Part shown: positions 39,711-51,375 of the stretch, in pieces
Layout of the letters: each line of letters begins with the position of its first letter
Position numbering within the stretch: position 1 is the first letter of the stretch
The notes under the pieces: model-generated
What the model saw: the letters and a program-made list of their open reading frames with translations, nothing else
The model's database searches: none
What the model was told of the DNA's origin: nothing
Source of the DNA: Sipunculus nudus
Taxonomy: Eukaryota; Annelida; Sipuncula; Golfingiida; Sipunculidae
Direction of reading: 5' to 3'
Length of the DNA: 64,000 nucleotides
NCBI GenBank assembly: GCA_026874595.1
Contig: CM049320.1
Coordinates: 48,372,714 to 48,436,713 of the forward strand
Program-made: the position numbers and the translations under genes

Positions 39711-40326
39711 GTCACTGTTGGACTGCATAGACATCTTAGACTAGGGTCATTTGTTCAGACTATGTAGACATCATGGACCAGGGTCACAGGTTAATACAGT
39801 GTAGACATCATGGACCAGGGTCACAGGTTTAGACATTGTAAGCATCTTGGACCAGAGTCATTTGTTTAGACAGTGTAGAAATCTTGGACCTGGGTCACTG
39901 GTGTAAACTGTGTAAGCATCATGGACCAGGGTCACAGGTTTAGACATTGTAAGCATCTTGGACCAGAGTCATTTGTTTAGACAGTGTAGAAATCTTGGAC
40001 CTGGGTCACTGGTGTAGACTGTGTAAGCATCATGGACCAGGGTCACAGTTTTAGAAATTGTAAGCATCTTGGACCAGAGTCATTTGTTTAGACTGTGTAG
40101 ACATCTTGGACCTAGATCATTTGTTTAGACTGTGTAGAAATCTTGGACCTAGATCATTTGTTTAGACTGTGTAGAAATCTTGGACCAGCTTCACTAGTTT
40201 AGACATTTTAGGCTTCTAGGACCAGGGTAACTTGTTCAGACTGTAGACATCTTGGATCAGGGTCACTGTTTTAAACATTGTAGACATCTTGGACCAGGGT
40301 CAATTATTTAGATTGTGTAGAAATCT
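39711..40326. repeat. 37-38-bp minisatellite, about 16 copies
   Basis: The unit is GTTTAGACTGTGTAGAAATC, then TTGGACCAGGGTCATTT. A three-unit block of 113 bp (AAGCATCATGGACCAGGGTC onwards) is duplicated near 39910 and 40023. The left and right ends decay gradually. Confidence 0.93.
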
Positions 40327-42793
40327 AGAATGTAGCAGGTCATGATTCATTAATGATGTACAGTAGGTCAGTTGGCTGTGGGTAGGAAGTTTGCTTGAAC
40401 CTAGAGTAAAAATTAGGATGTGACATAGATGCTTAGTAAAATTTCCATCTTATAGAATGTATTTATCATCCTTAACATAAATTACCTATGGGTCATCTAA
40501 TCAAATACATTATTTTTACACAATAAACTTTACTCTCTCCGTATGTGGAGCCTTGCGTGTATGCCTGATTTTTCATCTCTTGATTTTTCTTGAAGGGGAG
40601 ATATGGATCTGGTGAATGTTGACTTGATACAATGTCAGAGCAATATCCTGGCTGTATCCCCTCATAAAGATATGACAGAGGACCCCTGACAGGTCATATA
40701 ATACACCGTCATAGCAGGCAGCTGCCCTGATATTGAGCTCAATAACTTCTCTCCCTTCTAAATCAATTTTTTGGGGGTTGGGCACTTGTTGGACATTCAA
40801 GTGGGCTTTCCTTTTTATCTTGGTTTGTGCTATACTTTTAAGTACATGTAAATTTTTCTACCCACCAAATAGTGAAGAAAGTAATCTTAAATAATACAAT
40901 TAAAATGGCACATACTTCAAACTTTAGAACATAGTTTGATGATTTTACAGTTTTAAATAGTTTCAAAGCAATATATACCTGTATAAAGACAAATATTATT
41001 ATAACCCTGCATATTATTCTGTTATTACGGATCTGACAAGTGGAGGAAAGGTGAATTTGTTGGTATTTTACTATGTAATTTCCTTTATAATACATTTATA
41101 GTAATTAGAATTCCCCTCCCCTTGAGTAGTGGCTTATAATCAGTGTCTGCAGTTGCAGCTCTTATAAAAATTGAAACTCTGTTATATTTGTACATGGGAT
41201 CAAGTCTTGTACTCAGTTGATTGAAGCTGGAAGTCATTACAATCTGCAAGTAAAGTCTGGTATCACTTGATAAAACTGTTCTTATTTCATAAGACTCTTG
41301 GAATCAGATTGAGATATTTTAGTCACAATTATCTGGATTTATTTCCATTTGAACAAAAAAGAGGGAGAACACACACTCTAGTGTTCATGTATTTAAACTG
41401 ATTTTTTTACCAGTAGAAATTTGAAACCCCTGATTGACTGTATGAATTGCAGGCCTTGTCTGTAAGAAAGATCCTTCTTAAATGGAAGGAAACTGAAAAA
41501 AGTGATGAGTTTGAATAGAGGATGAGTCTTTGTAATGGTGAGAGACAAGTTTCTGGGACGATCCAGGGTGGTTTGTTACAGTTTTTGAGGACTGTAGATG
41601 TAACAAAAGGAAGCCCTGCTTTGTAATATGAAATCTTGTAGTGACAAGAACGATGTGAAACAGAGCCCTGAGCATCCAGGCATCCAGTGACATCACAGGG
41701 GATGGTACACATTAAATAGGGGGGTTTAGAATCGCTTTATGTAGAATAAACTGGCTAAATCCCTGTTGTAGTGAAAATCCTACAGACATGAAAGCCTGAT
41801 CAGAGTTCTGACTGGTAAACTAAATCCCTGTGGTCTGTCCGCTCACAGCTCTCGCTCACCACAATAACACCACTTTAAGAATAACCTGACAACATAAAAG
41901 AACTTTATTGTGAATGTAATATTACAAGGCAGCCAGTCATTTCATACAGTGTATTTGTTTATAAATGGTGCTTTGTTTCTCATTCATCTTGATCATTATA
42001 ACCTAGCAGGATGACGTGTCTGTATATGTAATATCTCTTGATTCTCATTTTTCCATGGAGAAATGAAAATTCTGTTTTTTTCCTTGGGACAACAGGAATT
42101 CTCATTTTACCCAGAACTAAATTAATTGTAAAATGATATCTTTTATAGGTGGGGAAGGTCTATGAAATAAAAATATCAACACCTGCACAGCACATAATAA
42201 CATGGTTCGTTACATCAGATGTGACCATTCCTGAGCTTTTAAATGGAATGTAATTTTATTTTTATTCTGTGGGTAGAACCTGTATTATTTTAAAATGCTT
42301 GCACTAAAAATTAAAGAATAAAAAAAATGAATTTGATAATATTATACTGATCCTTACTTGCAGTTATGTTCCTGTATCATGAATCAAAAGATGGTAAGAA
42401 ATGATTCCTGTTTTCCTGGGAAAAATTAGAATTCCAGTCTCTCCAAGGAAGATTGAGAATCCTCTTTTTGCCTGGGTGAGACTAGAATTCAATTTTGAAA
42501 TTGAAACCTGGGAAAAATGAGAATTCTCTTTAATCCCAGAAGGAACAGAAGTCATACCATGCCACTTTCATCTTATTTTTACATCTTAAACTTTCTTTCA
42601 GAAATCTTTCTTAATTTTGAACTTTCAGATGCTAAGAAAATGTAGCTACACAAAAGGGTTCTGAAAAATTCTGTTAATAAAATATGATGCACACTACTGC
42701 AAGTAAGGATAAGTATAATTCTATCAAATTCCTTTCTTAAGTTTGCCTGTCTGAAATAGGTGGAAAGACTTTATTATGAACCCTGTATACATT

Positions 42794-42850
<57 letters not shown>

Positions 42851-43884
42851 GCTATTAGATTTTCATAGAATAGCTTGCAATTTTGTCCCAAGATGTTCTG
42901 GACAGGATTGCCTGTTGCACAAGACTTTGGGAGCCTTGTGTAATCAGTCTTTATAGAACTTTAATTTATTAGTTTACTCAGGAATGGTCCAAGGTCTGTT
43001 CTGAAATTTTACGTGCCAATCCATTTGTGTTAGCATTAGTCATTGATAAAGAATTGTGATGCCTCCTACTGTACTAACTGTTCCAGCCTGACAGAACAAA
43101 GGTTTGGGATACTCTGGTTCCTGCACAGTCAGGCTACCACTCTGCTGCCACTAGCAATTCTTCCTTGTGAGATAAAACAAAAAAAAATATATGACCAACT
43201 TTTTTCAAACTCCAGTGATCAGAGACTAAACTTGACTGTATAAGAACGACTTTGACCTTGAATTTATCTAGCTTATATTAGGTGGAAAGCAGACAAACAA
43301 TTATATCTTATGATGGGGTTTTCAGGAAGCCTGTTATGACATATATACCTTAGTTGTTCAGAAAACAGGTGGCACTATCATCAGTCTGTTTACATTTGGA
43401 CAGATTACTTTCAAACTGGTCATGTGTGCATAGATGTGGGCCAGAGGGTAAGCCTGTTCAGATTGTGCACTGGTCATGGCCTGAAATAGTTTTTTAGTGA
43501 AAATTATATGTACAATACATAGATTTCTCAAGAAGCCATTGATGGATCCCATGTGTTTCCCAGAATGAATTCCCATAGCTCCATATTTGATGAAAATCAT
43601 ATGTGGAGGACAATGATTTACTCAAGAAGGCACCCACGGATCACATAAATATCAGGATGACCAATGATCATGAATAACTTTTATCTTTTCCATAAAATTG
43701 GTTGTGCCATCCTTAGTTATTTCTTTATTTTCCCACTGTTTACTTCCTATTCACACTACATATAAGGACACTGACAGCAATTTATGAAAACTTGACAGCT
43801 TTCTTTTCTGTACATTTACCAGGTATGTCAAGGTTGATTCAAAACTAAGGATATTAAGAAATTTGCCAGGCAAGTCTTTAAGTA
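40327..43884. other. Intronic single-copy DNA with microsatellite
   Basis: AT-rich, no gene recognised. Around 42030-42560 GAATTCTCATTTT-like text recurs loosely on both strands. An (AT)23 tract lies at 42797-42842. A diverged duplication of about 95 bp with CTCAAGAAG cores lies near 43498-43690. Confidence 0.5.
42797..42842. repeat. (AT)23 microsatellite
   Basis: A pure AT run of 46 bp followed by an imperfect TTATATAT extension to 42850. Confidence 0.98.
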
Positions 43885-45303
43885 CCGTAAAATCTCCACT
43901 TAAAACCGCGGTTTAATCAAGAAATTCAAAATCTTGAAATCGGGTTGATTTCCTGAAAGCACTGTGCGGTTTATACTAGAAGGGTTTCCTGAATATCTTC
44001 CTGACAGACATCGTTTTTGGGCCGGCGAGTGGGCGATAATATCGCAACTTTCGAAGGCCGTTCTTAGCAGCAGTCTCGCATGCATGGCAGCCGTGTGTAA
44101 ATGTGTTATTTACGATTATTTGTTATTTATAGATTAAATATTGCTGATTAGTTTTCGTGTGATATATAACTTGTAATAAAATCTTGGTAATTGTCACCAA
44201 ATAATACGTTTACAACAACCCTGCTGTAACACACAGCGGCCCACTTCGTTGGGCATGGTCAAGCAAAATTGAAATAAAAGCCTACTTTAAACCCATTTGC
44301 GGCATTATTTAGCAATAATTATTTGTTTCAAACGTAAAATGAATAAAAGGCTGACATCGTTAAGAGTCACACAATGGCAGACGATCGTTTTAAAATCAAG
44401 TTTGAGTGCCGCCATGTGCTGAAACGCCCTGGTATTCTGCCAAGAATATTTTGAACGGTTGTACGCTGTGGATGGTAAACAGAACAGCCACCTATTTCGT
44501 CCCATCGTGCCTTGCGCGAACACTGCCTTGACAAAATGGCTCCCCACACGGAAACTTTCTTCAGGAAAAAACTTGCTTACCCGGACTGGCCACTTTAATT
44601 TTACCTTAAAATCACTCGTTTTCAAGCGTCATGTTTCCTATACGTGCGTATCTCGACAAGGTAACTTCAGTTACTTTGATTTTTAGTTAAGTAGACCAGC
44701 GATGTTTTCAAACGCACCAGCAAACTGTGATATGGAGCGATGTCAACGTACGATGTGACGATGATAATACCGAAGTAACCGGTATGAAAATGATTTGAAT
44801 CTTCCGAGTAATTCCAGAAAATGGAATTTTCATCAAAAATTAAGATTTCAAAATATAACTTTTAGAATTAAAATATACAGTGACTTGAAATGCATCAGCA
44901 GAATATTTTTTTTTCCAAAATACAATGACAAATCGGTAGTAAACAAGAATACGGCACGGAATATAAAATCTGGATAAACAGGCAGAGGTTCATCGGCCCT
45001 TACGTCTTCCCAAACTTCATGCTTGAGTGACCCTGCAAAAAAAAAAAGTGTTATGATGTGTTTAAATAATATGCCCAAGGAATTTTAATGTTGACAGGAA
45101 TGGCCGAGTCGCAACCTACGCCTGTTCATTTCTAGATGATAGCTTGATTGTGTCTTTTGTCAAATCATTCCGTAGCAAAAGTTGGTGCGGTTTTAAAGGG
45201 GGGTTCTTAGTATTTGAGCCTCTCGCGGTGTCTCACCTGGAATTTCGGCGAAGTCTGGGTGCGGTTTTAATCGGAAGTGCGGTTTTAAGTGGAGATTTTA
45301 CGG
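43885..45303. mobile_element. 1,419-bp DNA transposon remnant with 25-bp perfect TIRs
   Basis: The left end starts CCGTAAAATCTCCACTTAAA and continues ACCGC (43885-43909). The right end, 45279-45303, is its exact reverse complement. TA flanks both sides (43883-43884 and 45304-45305), consistent with a TA target duplication as in the IS630-Tc1-mariner/pogo group. GCGGTTTTAA subterminal repeats lie inside the right end (about 45188, 45260 and 45279), and a CGCGGTTTAA at the left. The interior is richer in CpG than the intron around it. Short ORFs (such as 44305-44625 on the minus strand) show no DDE/D transposase motif, so it is probably non-autonomous. The family assignment is inference. Confidence 0.85.
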
Positions 45304-45305
45304 TA

Positions 45306-46263
45306 TTGATAGTTATCTGAAGCATAACCACAGATTTTTAAGACCATGGTTAGTCAGCAGGAAGGGCTGTTTTGACAAATTATTCAAGTCAAGAAAGCAT
45401 ATCCTTCCTGAAAATCATGTACAAGTATCTGCTCATGAAGAAAATTTTCTGAATTTTGAATGACCAAGTGTCTGCATATACCTGCAATGCAGTATTGTAC
45501 CAGTACCATCTTGTACATGGCATCCTACTTTAATTTTGACCATAAAGGCATAATGAAATCTGTAATCATTCTCAAAAAGAACAAATGTAAACAAATCTTT
45601 TCTCAATTAAATAGTTTAATTGGATCAGATAGCACCATGTTTATGTGAAATTGAAATTTATGACATGTCATTTACAGTGGCAAAATATAAAAAGAATGAA
45701 TTCTGGTTATTATTTGGAGACACTTTTCTTTCATATTGTTTTAGTTAATCTCATAATGCAGAGTGAAAGAAAAACTTCTTCAGACATCAATTTGCTTTTA
45801 GTCCTCTGTGTGTTCCATCCATGGCCTATCCTGAAAGAAAAAAATATCTTACCTTTTACCCTTAGATCATTACTTACAGTGTCCAGAAAAATAGATCTAC
45901 ATGACTGTAACAGACTAGAGAAATTAAATAGCTATAAAAACAAGAACCAGTCATTTATTTGATTATGAAGTTTTCTTCCTTTGTACTTAATTGATATCAG
46001 AAGCTGATAGATACTTTTCTTTCCTGTGTGTAGATATATCCAAAACAAATTAATGAGCTGTTGTTGATTGGTTAAATAATTACTTTGTTGTTCTAGTGTA
46101 ATGTTCTGGTGTTAGTTCTTTGACCTAATTACAAGCATGGATATAGACACTCCAGACTGAAAAACAATGTCTACTATAAGTAATAATAGTCCCTGTTATT
46201 ATGGCATAAAGTGTCACTCATCAGTTTGCAGGGTAAAATTCAGCATAATTGTAATTGCATAAT
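45306..46263. other. Intronic single-copy DNA
   Basis: Nothing recognised. AT-rich sequence with short ORFs without domains. Confidence 0.5.
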
Positions 46264-46696
46264 TTCACAGAAGAACAAGGTCAAAGTGGCCCTGAAGATT
46301 TAGCTTTCACAGAAGAACATGGTCAAAGTAGCCCTGCTGATATAGCTTTCACAGAAATACATGGTCAAAGTGGCCCTGCAGATATAGCTTTCACAGAAAT
46401 ACATGGTCAAAGTGGCCTTGCAGATTTAGCTTTCACAGAAATACATGGTCAAAGTGGCCCTGCAGATATAGCTTTCACAGAAATACATGGTCAAAGTGGC
46501 CCTGCAGATATAGCTTTCACAGAAATACATGGTCAAAGTGGCCCTGCAGATATAGCTTTCACAGAAATACATGGTCAAAGTGGCCCAGCAGATATAGCTG
46601 TCACAGAAATACATGGTCAAAGTGGCCCTGCAGATATAGCTTTCACAGAAATACATGGTCAAAGTGGCCCTGCAGATTAAGCATTCACAGAAGAAC
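46264..46696. repeat. 42-bp minisatellite, about 10 copies, open in frame
   Basis: The unit is GGTCAAAGTGGCCCTGCAGA, then TATAGCTTTCACAGAAATACAT. Because 42 is divisible by three, a + strand frame from 46255 to 46680 stays open for 141 codons and reads FTEIHGQSGPADIA over and over. The minus strand is also open. The first two units are diverged (GAAGAACA for GAAATACA). With no flanking start context, splice structure or known homolog, I treat it as non-coding. Confidence 0.93.
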
Positions 46697-49029
46697 CTAT
46701 ATCTACATCTACCTTCATGTGAGGTATAAAATGTATAGGCCTGGTGGAACAGCTAGCTAGGGGAACAGGAGTATGGGATGACAGATGGAAAGAGAGATGA
46801 CAGAATGCAGGGCGATTGTTCCAGCTTAGTTATTATTTGTAGTCATTCAGGCAAACCAAGCTGAGTTAACTACCGTACAGTGATTGCAGAATTAGGCTAG
46901 GATGCTGGTTTAATTTAGAGGTTACATGGCTGCCATGTCCTTGTATTATTTATTGTGATCATTTTGTGTAATAACATCTGGATATAGATATGCTGCTAGC
47001 AGGGAGACCATTATAGACCATTGCTCTTTACTACCGTCTGAGTGATTGATTATGATCAAGCTTAAACAACACTCACCCAGTATGTTATATCACTTAATGC
47101 TGGTGATGGTTTTGTTGCATTAAGACTGATAGCTGCTCCTGAGAAGTTTAAGATGTGCTAGAATTTAATGTTAAATTGGATTATAAAAGAGGTACACCAA
47201 ATTATACTGGATTGTCATCAGTCTCACACGTGATACATAAACTGGCCATCTTTATGATACATGTGTTTACAGCAGATCCCAGTGTTATACCTATAATTTG
47301 AAAGCATGAATATTCAATTAGACAATCCAGAGACACAGGACATAATCAGTGTAATGAACAAGCTGGCACTGCCATCAGCTGGAGAAAGAGTGGATTGTTT
47401 TAGGGCCCGGAGGGATTGTCGTTGCCTGATAAGATTACCCGGGATCAGTTGATGGGTCTGAAATTCAACAGTACTTGAAGTCTGTAATTAAACTCTTGAA
47501 TTTGCCTGTGATAAAAATGCAGCTGAAGAATAATTTACTCATCATTTTAGGCCATAACATCCAGTTTGATTGCACGTGTTTCTTTTGCACTTGATAATTC
47601 CAGTTATGGTTTGTCAAATTGCTCTGCGTGTGGATGGTCAGATGAGTTGACAGAATCTGGTTTGTCAGCTCACTGCTAAAATGATTCTGTTCCACAGTAT
47701 GGTCATGCTGAATCTCATAAATATTTATCCCCAATTACAGGGTATGTTTATATTTATTAAAATTCTTATCTAATGAAATTCTTTCAATGAAATTAAGGCC
47801 CCTTGACCCCATTATATTTGTAACTCAGGGTAGTTTAAGGCACTGGTGAAGCAGGTTAGTTTGAAATGAACTGTTGTTTCATCCATGCCCAACAAGTAAT
47901 AAATTTTTCAAGCTGTTTTGGTTATTTTCACTTTACTTTTATCATATGATGTGCTGAGCTGTAAATCTGACAGTGACATTAATGTCTGATCCTGGTGAAT
48001 GCCACATTAACTTTGGACTAAGAATCTGTCAGGTTGTATTAACTTTGCCAACAGCTCTCAACTCTGGAAGTGTATTATATAGATATTTCAGTAGGTGTGT
48101 GGACCAAGTTGTACATGTCTGGATAGATAAAACTTATTTAACATTAAAATGAACCATGTGATCAGAAACCAAATAATCATGAAGCTGTGAGAGGGTGGTT
48201 TCAATGAACACTTGAGCGTGTTTCACGGTGTTGTGGTAGATCCTTAACACTTCCTTATTTGATTTATCAGTGTGGTTCAAAAACCTTCAAGATGTCACAT
48301 GTAACAGATGTATGACCAGACCATTGTGGAGGGCTCCACTCAACATACAGATCAATACTTCAAGGAGGAGAAAAACCTCACAAGATTGTGTCTTCATCAT
48401 AAAGGATCATAAAACCATTTGCATATTATACAATCAACATAAAATGAAAGCCAGAACCAGGCCCATATCTTAAAATGATCACCATATTCTTCACTGTTTT
48501 AACATTGTTAGAGTCATTTAATCAGATTCTGTGGATTACACACTAATCCACATAATCTTATTTAAATGACTATGAAGTATGTGAAGTGGCCCTATAATTG
48601 ACTCATAAAAGGGTAAGCTTAGGCATACTGAAAAAAACCTTGATAGTTTCAACTTACAAAGCTCTTCAGCTCTTAATTTCTAGTAGACAGACCCCACCAG
48701 GATATTGCCTCTGTTAATTAATGTACACTTGTGGGTGAATTCTGTAATCTAAAATTGAGGGGCAGATTATGTAATATTTGAACAATTTTTTATAGGGCCA
48801 GGGTATGTGTAATATTTTTACTTGATTTCAGAAAAATATTGTTTTAGGGTGTGTTTCTTTATCTATAATTTAGGGGGTTTGGTGAGTGTTATGTGATCTA
48901 TAAATTTATGGGCAGGTATATATCTTAGGGAAAGGTATGGTTTATTTGGTCGGTGTTTCTAGGTGCAGGCCAGGCTGTTTTTTTTTAGGGGTGGAGTGTG
49001 TGTATTAAATTTTATCTGTATTTTTTTGG
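46697..49029. other. Intronic single-copy DNA
   Basis: No gene recognised. From about 48760 the sequence becomes T/G-rich with loosely repeated GGGTGTGT text that leads into the next array. Confidence 0.5.
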
Positions 49030-49452
49030 GTGTGTGTTGTGTGTGTTTGGTCTCAGTAATTATATAGGCAGGGTGTGTGTGTTTTGTATCAGTAACTTTA
49101 TGGGCAAGGTGTGTGTGTTTTGTATCAGTAATTTAATGGGCAGGGTGTGTGTGTTTTGTATCAGTAATTTTATTGGTAGGGTGTGTGTGTTTTTTATCAG
49201 TATTTTAATGGGCAGGGTGTGTGTTTTTTGTATCAGTTATTTTATTGGCAGGGTGTTTGTGTTTTTTATCAGTTATTTTATTGGCAGGTTGTGCGTGTTT
49301 TGTTTGTATCAGTTATTTTATCTGCAGGTTGTGTGTGTTTTGTATCAGTAATTTTATTGGCAGGGTGTGTGTGTTTTGTATCAGTTATTTTATCAGCAGG
49401 GTGTGTGTTTTGTATCAGTTATTTTATCAGCAGGGTGTGTGTGTTTTTGATG
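49030..49452. repeat. 36-bp GT-rich minisatellite, about 11-12 copies
   Basis: The unit is GGCAGGGTGTGTGTGTTTTG, then TATCAGTAATTTTATT. Some units vary in the number of GT dinucleotides. The 36-bp period keeps three + strand frames open (repeats such as RVCVFCISNFIG), which is an artefact. The array ends abruptly at 49452. Confidence 0.93.
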
Positions 49453-50193
49453 AGGGGAGGACTGTTTGGCTGACTGCCGTGCAGGGCCTGTCCTCTGAGC
49501 CAGTCAGTCTCGTTGGAGTACACAAGCAGCGATCTTGTTACCGTGATTTGATAGAACTGCCAGGATGAGGTATTGATGGGCTTCAGCGATGGCACTTTGT
49601 CTGCTGAAATGCTGACCCCCAGCCTAATGGATGTATTGGTCATGTTGTTAACGGAGACTAGAGTAGTTTACACACTATCACTGAAGTCATCAACACAGAC
49701 AACTATCATTACTTGATCAAGTTTGATTCTACGCGGAATGTCGCTCACAAAGTCGCTCCTTCAGCAAGTACCATGAAACAATTAAAATTAAGTATCATCA
49801 GTATAATATCAGAACATTCAAAATATCATTTAAAAATAGAACTGATAATAAATATTGTCTATGTTAAACCTATTGTTAACAACAATCTAGAAGGTTTTAA
49901 AGAAGAAAAGGTACTGTAAGTATGTGAAGGTTATAAAGAAATTAACAATGCTGGAAGTTCCAGTTTTGGTGACATTGTCACCATGCATGATGTGTAATGA
50001 AGGCACATCATTGTGATACAGAACTAGAACATGTCAAAGTAGCTTTCAAGTGTGGCTTCGGAAATTGTCACATTTACTTCACATCTGGCTCAAAAGATCA
50101 GTTTAAACAAGAGTTTAAATATATGTATATATCATCTTCTATTGGTGGAGCCTTGACAAAGGACTGGATTTATGACATAAGTTGGAGATCTTA
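49453..50193. other. Intronic single-copy DNA
   Basis: Nothing recognised in the 740 bp between the GT-rich array and the 46-bp array. Confidence 0.5.
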
Positions 50194-50530
50194 GGTTTGT
50201 GTGGGTTTATGAATCTGGGTTTATGTGACAGTGGGTTTGTGACTGTGGAGATATGTGACTATGGCATCATGTGACAATGGGTTTCTGACCGTGGATTTAT
50301 GTTACTATGGCGTCATGTGACAATGGGTTTGTGACGTTGGATTAATGTGACTATGGTGTCATGTGACAATGGGTTTGTGACTATGGATTTATGCGACTAT
50401 GGCATCATGTGACAGTGGATTTGTGATAGTGGATTTATGTGACAATGGTGTCATGAGACAATAGGTTTGTGACTGTGGATTTATGCTTTAGGTTTTATGA
50501 CGATTGGTTTGTTTAACATTAGTTTATTAA
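50194..50530. repeat. 46-bp minisatellite, about 7 copies
   Basis: The unit is ATGTGACTATGGCATCATGT, then GACAATGGGTTTGTGACTGTGGATTT. Sub-repeats of TGTGAC and GGTTTGTGAC occur within the unit. Confidence 0.88.
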
Positions 50531-50635
50531 CATGGGTTTATGAGAGCGTTGGTTCAAGACAGGCGCTAGGCAGTTTTTGTGACCATGGATTTCTGTTGGT
50601 TTTTATGACTTTTGGTCTCAGTATACAGTTAAACC

Positions 50636-51375
50636 TTGTACTTACAGTCAGTGAAAAGTCCTCAGTACAGAGATCGGCTCCATACAACATGACTGTCAAT
50701 GAAATAGTCCTCATTACAGAGATCGGCTCCATGTACTTACAGTCACTGGACAAAGTCCTCAATACAGATATATGTGTACTTACAGTCACTGGAAAAGTCC
50801 TCAATACATATATATGTGTACTTACAGTCACTGGGAAAATCCTCAATACAGATATATGTGTACTTACAGTCACTGGAAAAGTCCTCAATACAGAGATTCA
50901 TGTACTTACAGTCACTGGAAAATATCCTCATTTCCGAGATCAGTCCTATGTACTCACTGTCACTGGAAAAGGCTCCATGTACTTACAGTCACTGGACAGA
51001 GTCCTCAAATCAGATATTCATGTACTTACAGTCACTGGAAAAGTCCCCAGTATAGAGATTCATGTACTGATAGTCACTAGAAAAGCCCTAAGTACCGAGA
51101 TCAGCTCCATGTTTTTACAGTCACTGGAAGTGTCCTACAAAGATCAGCTCCATGTGCTTACAGTCACTGGAAAAAGTCCTCAGTACAGATATTCATGTAC
51201 TTTAAAGTCACTGGATATGTACTCAGTACAGAGATTCATGTACTTTCAGTCAATGGACAAAGTCCTCAGTACAGAGATCTGCCCCATGTGCTTACAGTCA
51301 CTTGAAAAGTCCTCAGTACAGAGATCTGCCCCATGTACTTATAGTCACTGGAAAAGTCTCAATATAGAGATTTCC
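50636..51375. repeat. 42-bp minisatellite, about 17 copies
   Basis: The unit is TGTACTTACAGTCACTGGAA, then AAGTCCTCAATACAGAGATTCA. Some units carry GATCGGCTCC or GATCAGCTCC before ATG and are longer. A 316-codon frame (50497-51447) spans the array with VLTVTGKVLNT repeats. Other frames on both strands are open too, which argues against coding. Confidence 0.92.

Noticed and set aside
42797-42850. AT tract as a replication origin or matrix-attachment site
   Set aside because: A simple AT microsatellite is sufficient explanation, and no other supporting elements are present.
44305-44625. A 106-codon minus-strand frame as transposase of the TIR element
   Set aside because: No DDE/D or helix-turn-helix pattern is visible, and the length is far below that of a transposase.
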